A DNA stretch of 64,000 bases from Arundinibacter roseus. GTDB lineage: Bacteria; Bacteroidota; Bacteroidia; Cytophagales; Spirosomataceae. The position numbers and the translations under genes were made by a program. The notes under the pieces were generated by a model. The model ran no database searches. It was not told where the DNA came from and saw only the letters and a program-made list of their open reading frames with translations. The DNA is taken from positions 186,001-250,000 of the forward strand of contig NZ_SMJU01000001.1 of the NCBI RefSeq assembly GCF_004348825.1, read 5' to 3'. Numbering within the stretch: the stretch's first letter is position 1; each line of letters starts with the position of its first letter. This document shows, in pieces, positions 15,773-24,116 of this stretch.

Positions 15773-17380
15773 AACGGCCGTTCGGCGTCGGTAAAAGCGA
15801 ACGCCATCAACGCTCCCAATGGGCTCGTACAGCTGCCGGATGCAGGCGGCAATTGCCGGAAATCGATCGTGAGGCAGGAGCATATTTTCCATAATTGAAA
15901 TGCCTTTGACGGACGCATCCACAAACAAAGCGGGACGATTGCGCTGGATGTCTTCCAGAAATAGTTTTTCACGAAACGGATATAAACTACTGGTTTTCAT
16001 AAACAAATGATGCGTATGTGAATTTCGATAACCGGCCGCGCGGCGCGTCTGCACATACAGGCGATCGGCCCAGCCCCACACCACGAGCCGGTCGTTGGGC
16101 TGTCCGTTGGCCCGAATCATGGCTACCAGTTTTTTGTCCAACCGATGCGAAACGGGAGTTTCAAGCGGCTGCCGGGTATAGAGATTAAAACTCCCCTGAA
16201 CGACCGCGCCCGCAAACGCCATCGCAAGTATGAGCCGTTGCCGGTTGCCCGGGGGCTGCACTGTACACAGCCATGCCGCCAAAAAAGTAAAGGGCACGAG
16301 CAGGTACAACAGGTAATGATCAAAAAAATTGCCGGATTGCACACTTGCATACACGCTTGTTCCCAATAGCAAAACGGCAAAAGAACCCAGTCGTTTTTGC
16401 GTTTTGCTTAGCAAACGAAACGACGGCCAAAGAAACAAAATCCCGGCAAGGCAGGCGGCCAAAAGCGGAATGAAGTAGAGCCCATGAAACCTGCTCCTGA
16501 AAATAAAGTACCCTATCCGGACCGGATCGAAGCGGGCCGTCATGGACTGCGAAGAAAACTCGGTGGAATATGAATAGTAGTAGTAGTTCCAGAAATAGCC
16601 GTTCCAGAAAGTAGCCACGCTGTCGTGCCAGGCATAGTACAGGTGCACGCCAAGCGTGGGCACGATGCCGCCGGCCACAAAGGCGATGAGCGAACCGTAG
16701 GCCCGCCGATAGGCCAACAAATAGGCCAGGTACGTAGCAATAACCAAACCCATGGGTATATTTTGGAATTTTGCATACAGCAAGCTCCCCAGAAGCATGC
16801 CGAGCAGAAACGCCCAGAAACCGGATAGCTTTTGCCTGAATTCGTAGCGTAAATAGCCGTACGAAGCCAGGCTGATCATGAGCACGCTGACATGCTCTGA
16901 ATTGTAGCTGATGTAGTCGAAGTAGCCCGTAGTGCCGATAAAAAGACAAAGAAACCAGCTCCACAGCAGAGCGAGCGCAGCGGATGTCCACAACCGAAGC
17001 ATCGCATAGAACACGCCAATAGTGCCAAGCCATAGGCTTACGCCCAGGAGTTGAGCGCTGGCGTAGGTTGGTACTACGCCGAGTTTGGCAGCTATAAACA
17101 AAGGAAGTACGGTAAGCGGACGCGAATCAGAGAAGTTCAGGAGTGTCCACCAGGTATTAGGGTAGTGTTCCATACTCAGCACGCTGGCAAGCCAGGTACT
17201 TGTGTCCTCGTTCCCTTCGGCGTTGTTCAGGTTCAGGACTCTGAAAATACTGGCAATGAGCAGAATAACCGCCAGAAAGACCGGTGAATAGCGTTTGGCA
17301 AATGGAGAATTTTTCCAATATACCAGCCAAAGCACACCGCTCGTCAGCGGCACTACCAGCAAAAGTAGAGCTGTTTCCAT
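15758..17380 (-). CDS. Polytopic membrane glycosyltransferase (GT-C fold)
   Basis: A 540-residue integral membrane protein with about eleven hydrophobic segments in the first 400 residues and a soluble C-terminal part of about 140 residues. The first extracytoplasmic loop holds the acidic stretch NNAEGNEDTSTWL, the position of the catalytic Asp/Glu in GT-C enzymes that use polyprenyl-phosphate sugars on the periplasmic side. It probably adds a sugar to a lipid-linked or surface molecule. The next gene upstream on the strand, the restriction-modification enzyme, ends 58 bases before its ATG but differs strongly in base composition, so a shared operon is unlikely to be ancestral. Confidence 0.78.
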   Translation of the reverse strand: METALLLLVVPLTSGVLWLVYWKNSPFAKRYSPVFLAVILLIASIFRVLNLNNAEGNEDTSTWLASVLSMEHYPNTWWTLLNFSDSRPLTVLPLFIAAKLGVVPTYASAQLLGVSLWLGTIGVFYAMLRLWTSAALALLWSWFLCLFIGTTGYFDYISYNSEHVSVLMISLASYGYLRYEFRQKLSGFWAFLLGMLLGSLLYAKFQNIPMGLVIATYLAYLLAYRRAYGSLIAFVAGGIVPTLGVHLYYAWHDSVATFWNGYFWNYYYYSYSTEFSSQSMTARFDPVRIGYFIFRSRFHGLYFIPLLAACLAGILFLWPSFRLLSKTQKRLGSFAVLLLGTSVYASVQSGNFFDHYLLYLLVPFTFLAAWLCTVQPPGNRQRLILAMAFAGAVVQGSFNLYTRQPLETPVSHRLDKKLVAMIRANGQPNDRLVVWGWADRLYVQTRRAAGYRNSHTHHLFMKTSSLYPFREKLFLEDIQRNRPALFVDASVKGISIMENMLLPHDRFPAIAACIRQLYEPIGSVDGVRFYRRRTAVLASH

Positions 17381-17438
17381 TGAGTTTTTTTTAACGTTGA
17401 GTTGAGTTTGTCCGACACGAGCACGTGGCTGCGCCGGT

Positions 17439-20400
17439 TTAGGCTGTTTCTATAATTTTTATTTCTTCTTCCGTCAAGTCGTACAGTTGATACACTAATT
17501 GGTCAATTTGGTTTTCTAAATCGGTTGTGTCGGCTTTCTGATTACTACTTTTTTCCTGAATAGCTCTCTCAGCTAATTCGATCAATTTAAACTGAGATTC
17601 CTCATCAATAAATGGAATTGGAATTTGTTCAAAATATTGTGGTTTAACCTCGATATATCCACCACTTCTAATTACACAAATACTTTTTAAAAAGTGCCAG
17701 ACAACTTTTGAATTAAGAATAGCTAGTAATGATCTATCATTTGAAGGCAAGAAAACTGCCGGAGCATTTAAGTAAACCCCTGTATCATCAAATGCAAACT
17801 TGTTTGTATTTTGAAGGTTAGGAAAAATTATTTTGGGCTTTTCAAATAAATCGTAATAGGCACAGTTTCTCAATTCCCACCAAAATTCACCTTTATCAAA
17901 ACGCTTTTTGGCTTTCTCTTTAAAACATTCAAGATGATTAAAAATTTCCGGATAAGATTCCTTCATTTTTCCCAATGCTACGTCCTCAGTTAGTTTACCA
18001 AAAGTCTTTGTTGTTGATTTACTTTCAAAGACAATCATTTTTTTAAATGGTTGAGGCGTTGTCCATTTCTTTAAATCTTTCCCATCATAAACATGTTTCA
18101 AAACAGCGTAATTTCCTAAATTACTTTCAATTACAAAACCTTCATTTAATCCTGTAATAATCCCTCGAAAACACTTTCCATATATTTCTCCAATAGTTTT
18201 ATATTTTTGAATTTTAGCTAAAATATTTTGTTCAAATGGATTTATGAAATTCCAGGCAGACGAATTTAATTTATCCTGTGCAACTTCTGTGTATACTGAT
18301 TCATCGCTTAATAAATCTTTATTGTTGAAATTAATTTTTGTGAATTTGAAAAATTTAAAATTGCTCTTATGCTTGTTTTTTTGAGCTATAAGTATAACTG
18401 GATAAGTTGTTGCTTCTTCAAAAACCGTAACATCTGTAAAATCAATGTATCTTTCAAATCGAAAATTATTTTCAACAAAATTTCTTAACGTTTTTCCTGC
18501 TGTTGTTTTGTCAAAAGTGTTATTAATAAATGAAAAATAACCCTTCTCTTTCATTATACTATGGCTTAACTCATAAAAATATGAAAAAATATCACCTCCT
18601 GATGTAAATACTTTATAGTTAGAAATAAGATGATTTTTAAAATCTCCTAACTCTTCCTGCCTGATATACGGAGGATTTCCAATCACCACATCAAAGCCTA
18701 CAAAATCGCCTTCATCGTTCAGTACTTCGGGAAATTCAAAGCGCCATTCAAAGGCATTTTCAAAAATTTTATTGGCTTTTATTTCTTCTATTTCTGTTTC
18801 TATCTTTTTTGTTTCAACGGTCAGTTGCTGCACTTTTTTGTTCCAGACGGCTTTTTCTTTTTTACTCATTTCAAAAAGTTGCTGCTGATTGGTCATTTGA
18901 AACAACTCGCCCGATAGTTTGCGCAGTTTTTTTAGTTTTGGGTCATTCAAAGAAATTTCACTTCTAAAATCCGACTTAATGTCGGCAATCAGCCGTTCCA
19001 TTTCTCTTTTTTGTTCCTTACTTTCGGCATTTCGGTACGTATCCACGGCTATCCGGTAGCTGTCAATCGTCCACTTGCTTTTCTTTAACGCCTGCTTAAT
19101 GTCGGCATCAATAGCAAACCGGCTCACCAGGGAATTCCCGCATTTGATGTTGATGTCAATATTGGGCAATGTTTCCAGTTCGGTGGCATTTTTGTAATAG
19201 GCATTTTTCAAAAGTTCAATCCACAAGCGCAACCGACAAATCTTTACTGAGTTGGGGTTAATATCCACACCAAAAAGGCAATTTTCAATCAGCGTCTGCT
19301 TTTCGTGAAAAAGTGTTTCCTGTATACGCTGACTTTCTTTATTGGCCGGGTTATAGTCAAATAGTTCACCTTCTTCGTCCGTAACGATCAACTCATCATT
19401 CACTACTTCTACCTCGTACCTGTGCAGCGACTTAGCCTGCCTGTCTTCCAGTATTTTCAGATCGTTTTTTACCGCAATCATTTCATTCAGAGCCGAAACC
19501 AGAAAATGCCCCGACCCCACCGCAGGATCACATATTTTGATGCTGTTGACTACTTCATTGGCTTTCTTTCTTGATATTTTATGCGGGATCAACTCATAAA
19601 TATCCTCAATTTTTCCAATCCCCAAATCAGGAAAATTCTGGTCAAATTTCTGCACCACCGCCTTTCGGATCGTTTCACGGCACATGTACATCGTAATGAA
19701 ACCCGGAGTAAAAAACGAGCCGTCTTTGTAGCCATTTATTTTTTCAAAAATCAACCCAAGAACCGACGCATTGATCAGCGTTTTGTTATCTTCCTGAATT
19801 TCTTCGGCTCCTTCATTACTAAAATCATAGGCATTCAGAAATTCAAACAAATAGTCGAGCGTGCTTAGTTTTCCCGTTCTTTTTTTACCATACTGATCTT
19901 TCAAAACGGTAGAAGAAATGATTGGAATCGTTTTCTCGTCTTTCAAATTGCTGATAAACAAAGTAAGCTGCTCCAAATCCGTTGGCTCAAAAAGCGAAGA
20001 ATTCAGGTAAGGTACTTTCTCAAACGCCTTTTTTACATCGTCGTTTCTTTTGTCATATTTACGTGCCAGCACCTGAAAAAACAACCCGTTCAGATCGTCA
20101 TAGTTTTTGATTTTATTCAGATTCAAAAACGAGTACGATTGGTCGCCTTTGTGGTACGTAAGCAGCTGCGCTTCCAGCAACTTCAAAAATAAAATCCGAT
20201 TGATCCACGTAATTGTGAGTTCCAGGGCTACATTGAAGAGTCGTTCCTCCTGCGTATTTCCGTATTGTCCCGGTTTTTCCAACCGGCTCAATTTATCCAG
20301 ACTATCCAGCTGAATAATCGCATCTTCAAGGATTGTTCCCGTATTTCGTTCACCCGCCTTGTTGCGTTCAATCAGCTTTTTGCTTCCTTCTTTGGTTTCG

Positions 20401-21185
20401 GTCAGGCCAATAATGTGTAGCAGCTCACTATAAAACCGTTTGTCGAGGCTATTGCTATCGTTAGTAAAAGGTAATTTTAACAGATGCTCCGGCGACAGCA
20501 ATTTGAACAACGCAATCAGCGCCGTATCGTCGGCCTTATCCGCATTACGCAGCGGTTTTTGATACTCCTGAATATTGAAATAGGTAAATTCAATTTCGCC
20601 GGTGATGTTACCGATAAACGGCTCCGCAATTTGTTTGTAAAAAAAATCGGTTTTGGTATCGGCCAGCCGTCCTCCTTCAAAATCGTTGAATTGTTTTACA
20701 AGGTTTTTATTTTGGGCAAAAAGTTTGTCAAATGTAGTCGCATCAAAAATGAACCATTCGTTGATATTGGTTGCTATGAGGTATTTTACTTCAAGATTTT
20801 TGTAGGTAATTCGCTCCCTCAAATAATACAGCACCAATTCCTGAAACGCCTTCACGTTCAGCTTTTTGGAGGTTAGCATTTCTGCTTTGTTGGTCGGTTT
20901 TTTCGCTTCAATAATTACCCCCACCGAAGTATTGGCGTGGGGGCCGTTATGAATCACAAGGTCGTTCCGGCCTTTGGTATTGATGAAGTGGTTTTGTTTG
21001 TAATAGGTATCTTTTAGAAAGTCCGAAACCAGGTTTTTATGAAACTCTTCGCTTTCCGTGTCATTTGTGCGGTCGAGTAACGAAATAAGATTGGTTTTGA
21101 AACGTTCAATTTCATCTCTGTTGGGCTTTACTTTCAGGAAGGCTTTGTTCAAAATCTTCCTTGGCTTGAATTCTCTTAATTCCAT
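17439..21185 (-). CDS. Single-chain type IIG restriction-modification enzyme (Eco57I-like)
   Basis: A 1248-residue protein fusing nuclease, adenine methyltransferase and target recognition. Residues 1-200 hold a PD-(D/E)XK nuclease, with D75 and E93-A-K95 in the order D...EAK. Residues 480-860 are the gamma-class N6-adenine methyltransferase: FFTP near 492, motif I DPAVGSGHF (553-561) and motif IV NPPY (837-840), interrupted by a charged coiled-coil insertion of about 100 residues (710-810). The remaining 390 residues form the DNA-recognition region. One chain can therefore cut and protect DNA; no separate methylase or specificity gene is next to it. The gene is visibly richer in A and T than its neighbours (especially 17800-18650) and is flanked on its upstream side by a repeat island, both signs of acquisition by transfer. 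The reading frame is intact. Confidence 0.92.
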   Translation of the reverse strand: MELREFKPRKILNKAFLKVKPNRDEIERFKTNLISLLDRTNDTESEEFHKNLVSDFLKDTYYKQNHFINTKGRNDLVIHNGPHANTSVGVIIEAKKPTNKAEMLTSKKLNVKAFQELVLYYLRERITYKNLEVKYLIATNINEWFIFDATTFDKLFAQNKNLVKQFNDFEGGRLADTKTDFFYKQIAEPFIGNITGEIEFTYFNIQEYQKPLRNADKADDTALIALFKLLSPEHLLKLPFTNDSNSLDKRFYSELLHIIGLTETKEGSKKLIERNKAGERNTGTILEDAIIQLDSLDKLSRLEKPGQYGNTQEERLFNVALELTITWINRILFLKLLEAQLLTYHKGDQSYSFLNLNKIKNYDDLNGLFFQVLARKYDKRNDDVKKAFEKVPYLNSSLFEPTDLEQLTLFISNLKDEKTIPIISSTVLKDQYGKKRTGKLSTLDYLFEFLNAYDFSNEGAEEIQEDNKTLINASVLGLIFEKINGYKDGSFFTPGFITMYMCRETIRKAVVQKFDQNFPDLGIGKIEDIYELIPHKISRKKANEVVNSIKICDPAVGSGHFLVSALNEMIAVKNDLKILEDRQAKSLHRYEVEVVNDELIVTDEEGELFDYNPANKESQRIQETLFHEKQTLIENCLFGVDINPNSVKICRLRLWIELLKNAYYKNATELETLPNIDINIKCGNSLVSRFAIDADIKQALKKSKWTIDSYRIAVDTYRNAESKEQKREMERLIADIKSDFRSEISLNDPKLKKLRKLSGELFQMTNQQQLFEMSKKEKAVWNKKVQQLTVETKKIETEIEEIKANKIFENAFEWRFEFPEVLNDEGDFVGFDVVIGNPPYIRQEELGDFKNHLISNYKVFTSGGDIFSYFYELSHSIMKEKGYFSFINNTFDKTTAGKTLRNFVENNFRFERYIDFTDVTVFEEATTYPVILIAQKNKHKSNFKFFKFTKINFNNKDLLSDESVYTEVAQDKLNSSAWNFINPFEQNILAKIQKYKTIGEIYGKCFRGIITGLNEGFVIESNLGNYAVLKHVYDGKDLKKWTTPQPFKKMIVFESKSTTKTFGKLTEDVALGKMKESYPEIFNHLECFKEKAKKRFDKGEFWWELRNCAYYDLFEKPKIIFPNLQNTNKFAFDDTGVYLNAPAVFLPSNDRSLLAILNSKVVWHFLKSICVIRSGGYIEVKPQYFEQIPIPFIDEESQFKLIELAERAIQEKSSNQKADTTDLENQIDQLVYQLYDLTEEEIKIIETA

Positions 21186-21221
21186 TCTACGATTTATATC
21201 CTTTTAAAGTAGGTTAAGCAG

Positions 21222-21576
21222 GCAAATCCGTGGGCCAAATCCGTGGGCTGTGTCGCACAGCCCCAAAGGCCCAAATCCGTGGGCTGCGTCGCACCATAGC
21301 CGTCAGGCTAAGAATAGCTTCGGAGAAGCGGAACGTTTGTAGTATCTCATAATCAGTTAGTTAACAAGCTTCGGAGAAGCGCAATGTTTGCAGCTAGTTC
21401 AAACTCGGACTCCATTGCCAAAGTGTAATATTGCGCTTCTCCGAAGCTTTTTTATAACCACAATGGCTTTTTCTACAAACATTGGGCCTCTCCGAGGCCA
21501 TTAGCCTGACGGCTATGGTGTCGCACAGCCCCAAAGGCCCAAATCCGTGGGCTGTGTCGCACAGCCCCAAAGGCTG
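21222..21576. repeat. Tandem 36-bp palindromic repeat, three units, middle one interrupted
   Basis: Units begin with AAATCCGTGGG at 21237, 21273 and 21541, and a truncated unit precedes them at 21223. Each full unit contains the perfect hairpin GGGCTGTG-TCG-CACAGCCC followed by CCAAAGGCC. The first two starts are 36 bases apart. The second unit is split by the 227-bp element at 21293-21519; subtracting that element and one 5-bp duplication puts the third unit exactly 36 bases after the second. The repeats lie upstream of the restriction-modification gene. Confidence 0.85.
21293..21519. mobile_element. MITE-like nested palindromic element with target duplication (copy 1)
   Basis: The ends are inverted repeats of about 47 bases, beginning ACCATAGCCGTCAGGCTAA and ending with its complement. 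Inside are four copies of a hairpin-forming motif of the type GCTTCGGAGAAGC followed by a CAATGTTTGTAG-like tail, two in each orientation, so the whole element folds into a nested hairpin. A 5-bp direct repeat GTCGC flanks it (21288-21292 and 21520-21524). No transposase is encoded, so it would depend on an enzyme from elsewhere in the genome. A related copy is at 29549-29761. Confidence 0.82.
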
Positions 21577-21687
21577 CACATCAATCTACGATGTATTTCT
21601 GTGAAATAGAAAAGTAAATCGGGGGAAATTATTGATCGTTTGCTTTTCACAGCCAAAGTGAATACCGGATTGTAAGATTTTTGGGCC

Positions 21688-21752
21688 GCTCCCAACGGAG
21701 CTCAAACGAATAAATATTCTAAGTTGCTACAAACGGATTGCTCCTACGGAGC
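21688..21752. repeat. Two short GGAGC palindromes
   Basis: GCTCC-CAAC-GGAGC at 21688-21701 and GCTCC-TAC-GGAGC at 21740-21752 are separate REP-like hairpins in the same gene-free stretch (21577-21834). They are followed by another half copy of the CCGTGGGCTGTG sequence at about 21764. They look like remnants of a second dispersed palindromic repeat family. Confidence 0.6.
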
Positions 21753-21834
21753 TTTTTCTCTCATCCGTGGGCTGTGGTGGTACAAAGCTCACGGAAGAAA
21801 GTGGGTGAACAAGCGACGAAATACATTCAGCTAC

Positions 21835-23364
21835 TTAGCGCGTAGCCTGCTCCAGCAATTCTCTGATTTCCTCAATATAGACCCGGTCGTTGCTGAGTCG
21901 TGGTACTTTATTTTGTCCGCCAAGTTTTTTACGGCGCCCCATCCATTCGTAAAAAGTACCGGGCGCAACCACCTGAACCAAAGGTTTGAGCAAGGCAATA
22001 TCCTGAAACCGTTTGGCATCATAGTCCGAATTCAGCCGCCGCAGGGCTGCATCAAGTGTTTCAACAAAAACGGACAGATCGTTTGGATCATTGGAAAATT
22101 CGATGATCCATTCGTGCCTTCCCCGCGCGCCATCCTCCATGTACACGGGCCCGGCCGTAAAGTCCCGGACAATTGCCCCTGTCTCTTCGCAGGCTTCGGT
22201 CAGGGCCATTTCGGCATTTTCAACAATCAGTTCTTCACCAAAAGCATTGATGAAATGCTTGGTGCGGCCGCTTACTTTCAGACGAAAAGGAAAGCGGGAA
22301 GTAAATTTTATGGTATCTCCGATCAAATAGCGCCACAAACCCGAGTTGGTAGACAGAATAATCGCATAGTTTTTATCCAGTTCTACTTCATCCAAAGTCA
22401 GCGTTTTTGGAAAAGGTTTGCCTAATTCTTCCATGGGCATAAACTCATAGAAAATGCCATAGTCGAGCATCAGTAGCATTTCGCCGGGATGAGCGAGGTC
22501 GTCCTGCAAGGCAATGAAACCTTCGGAAGCGTTGTAGGTTTCGAGGTAGGTAACTTTGTCGGACGGAAAATATTTTTTGGAAAAAAGCTCACGGTAGGGT
22601 TGAAACGCAACGGCCCCGTGAACAAATACCTCAAAATCGGGCCAAACATCCAGCATAGACTGCGCGCCTTTATGCTCCATGATCCGATCCAGCAGCACGA
22701 TTGTCCAGGTAGGTACGCCCAGGATACTCGTGACATTTTCCTCGGAGCATATAGCGGCCATTTTTTCCAGCTTTTCTTCCCAGTTTTCCAAAAGGGCAAC
22801 TTCCAGAGGCGGCGTGCGCATAAACTCGCCCCACGCGGGCAGATTTTGCATAATTACCGCCGACACATCGCCCACCTGCGTTTCCGAATTATAGGGATTT
22901 GTATGAATCGTGCCGCCAATCGAAAGTCCTTTTCCTTCAAAAACCTGCGTATCGGGCCGATTGGCCACGAGGAGCGTCATCATATCTTTTCCGCCCATGT
23001 GGTGGCACTCTTCCAGCGACTCCGGCGTGACGGGAATATACTTACTGCGTGCGTTGGTAGTGCCCGACGACTTGGAAAACCATTCGGTTGGCGTGGGCCA
23101 AAGCACGTTGGGCTCGCCTTTCAGCACCCGCTCGATGTACGGAAAGAGATCTTCGTAGGTTGACACCGGCACTTGCTCCCGGAATTCCTGAGTGGTTTTG
23201 ATTTGGCCATAGTTGTACCGAATCCCCCATTCGGTATAGCGGGCCGTTTGGATTAATTCGTTAAAAATACGCTGCTGAGTCTCGACCGGATTCTGCATAA
23301 AATCCTGAATACGCTGAAGGCGGCGTTTCAGAAACCAAACCACTACGTCGTTCACCATGCTCAT
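21835..23364 (-). CDS. GH3-family acyl-adenylating enzyme (paralogue 2)
   Basis: A 509-residue GH3-type enzyme, cytoplasmic, expected to adenylate a carboxylic acid and transfer it to an amine. Motifs: KSSGTTNARSKYIPVTP near residue 110, LETYNASEGFIALQDD near 275, and LKVSGRTKHFINAFGEELIVENAE near 360; the C-terminus has the same GGQNKVPRLSNDR block as paralogue 1 at 4076. The two proteins are divergent along most of their length, so this is not a recent duplication. Starts at 23364 (MSMVNDVVV) or 23358 are both possible. It stands alone, with a promoter box 63 bases upstream; the downstream side is the repeat island. Confidence 0.9.
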   Translation of the reverse strand: MSMVNDVVVWFLKRRLQRIQDFMQNPVETQQRIFNELIQTARYTEWGIRYNYGQIKTTQEFREQVPVSTYEDLFPYIERVLKGEPNVLWPTPTEWFSKSSGTTNARSKYIPVTPESLEECHHMGGKDMMTLLVANRPDTQVFEGKGLSIGGTIHTNPYNSETQVGDVSAVIMQNLPAWGEFMRTPPLEVALLENWEEKLEKMAAICSEENVTSILGVPTWTIVLLDRIMEHKGAQSMLDVWPDFEVFVHGAVAFQPYRELFSKKYFPSDKVTYLETYNASEGFIALQDDLAHPGEMLLMLDYGIFYEFMPMEELGKPFPKTLTLDEVELDKNYAIILSTNSGLWRYLIGDTIKFTSRFPFRLKVSGRTKHFINAFGEELIVENAEMALTEACEETGAIVRDFTAGPVYMEDGARGRHEWIIEFSNDPNDLSVFVETLDAALRRLNSDYDAKRFQDIALLKPLVQVVAPGTFYEWMGRRKKLGGQNKVPRLSNDRVYIEEIRELLEQATR

Positions 23365-23426
23365 AGTATTTCTTCGGAGAAATTAAATTTTAACGTATTC
23401 CAGGCTTGCAAGTTATCTGCCTGATA

Positions 23427-23434
23427 CAAACATA
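23427..23434 (-). promoter_or_regulatory. -7 promoter box of GH3 paralogue 2
   Basis: TATGTTTG on the minus strand is a perfect TAnnTTTG match 63 bases before the GH3 ATG. No good -33 TTTG is seen. Confidence 0.45.
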
Positions 23435-23759
23435 CCAAATTATTGATTGAATTGGAGAAGTGCCACTTCGGTTGGGGAATAGCTACTTAAAAATACGCCC
23501 ACTAGTACATTTTTATGCAAATCTTATTCCCGCAGAAACAACCTGAACCAGGTTCAATCAAAAGTAAAAATATGTTTTCCTGTATGTCAGGGGTAAACAT
23601 CAATTTTTTTATGCTAATTATTTGGAATTTTAGTCCCTTCCATTTAGCTTAGAATTAGAGAGAAAACACTGATACACAATAATGTAGCATAGTATACACA
23701 CACATTTTTTTATAATTCAGTGTATTTTAAAACAATGTTCTCTCTCTTCTACAATGGTC

Positions 23760-23782
23760 AACGGGCGCTAGATGCGCCCGTT
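23760..23782. other. Perfect 9-bp hairpin
   Basis: AACGGGCGC (23760-23768) and GCGCCCGTT (23774-23782) with a five-base loop TAGAT. It is GC-rich in an AT-rich stretch and followed on the plus strand by only three T residues, so it is a weak terminator or a structural part of a non-coding transcript. Confidence 0.5.
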
Positions 23783-24058
23783 TGGCATGCACAAAATACT
23801 TTTTCTGAAAGAATCCTGTACAAATAGCTATTTGATCTATTTTTTCACTTAAATGAACGCTTACCTATACTTATTTTAATCTCGCTGTTACCATCTGACT
23901 AAATCAGCGTCTAAAACCACAATAAACGATATTGCCGTACAATAGGGACGTCGGACAACTACTCTACACACACTAAGTAATTTGAGTCAGGCTCAAAAAA
24001 AGCCTGTACTTTATTTTCTTAAAGAGTAACCCTCCCCTATATTAAGTATATTAAGTAA

Positions 24059-24091
24059 AGCAGGTTTCTATATGGAAACCTGCTTTTTTTT
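24059..24091 (+). terminator. Strong intrinsic terminator (plus strand)
   Basis: AGCAGGTTTC pairs perfectly with GAAACCTGCT around the loop TATATG and is followed by a run of T residues. On the minus strand the same hairpin lies just after the cupin gene and could end that transcript too, although the T-run on that side is poorer. Confidence 0.8.
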
Positions 24092-24116
24092 ATGGTACAA
24101 TTTACATCACTCATCT

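Larger units (their letters stand above)
23365..24116. other. Gene-free stretch of about 750 bases
   Basis: AT-rich with no convincing coding frame on either strand. It holds the GH3 promoter (23427-23434), a long imperfect inverted repeat (GAGAGAAAACACTG near 23655 against CATTGTTCTCTC near 23735), a perfect 9-bp GC-rich hairpin (23760-23782), a small hairpin CAGGCT/AGCCTG (23989-24006), and a strong plus-strand terminator at 24059-24091. A terminator with no gene before it raises the possibility of a small RNA. Confidence 0.5.

Noticed and set aside
16320-17033. 237-residue minus-strand frame within the GT-C glycosyltransferase
   Set aside because: Out of frame with the hydrophobic, conserved reading and unusually rich in Arg and Cys.
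21222-21576. Regularly spaced repeats resembling a CRISPR array
   Set aside because: The 36-bp units are back to back with no variable spacers, and no cas genes are nearby. They are a tandem palindrome.
21724-22425. 233-residue plus-strand frame across the end of GH3 paralogue 2
   Set aside because: Most of it is antisense to conserved GH3 motifs, and its start lies in the repeat island.
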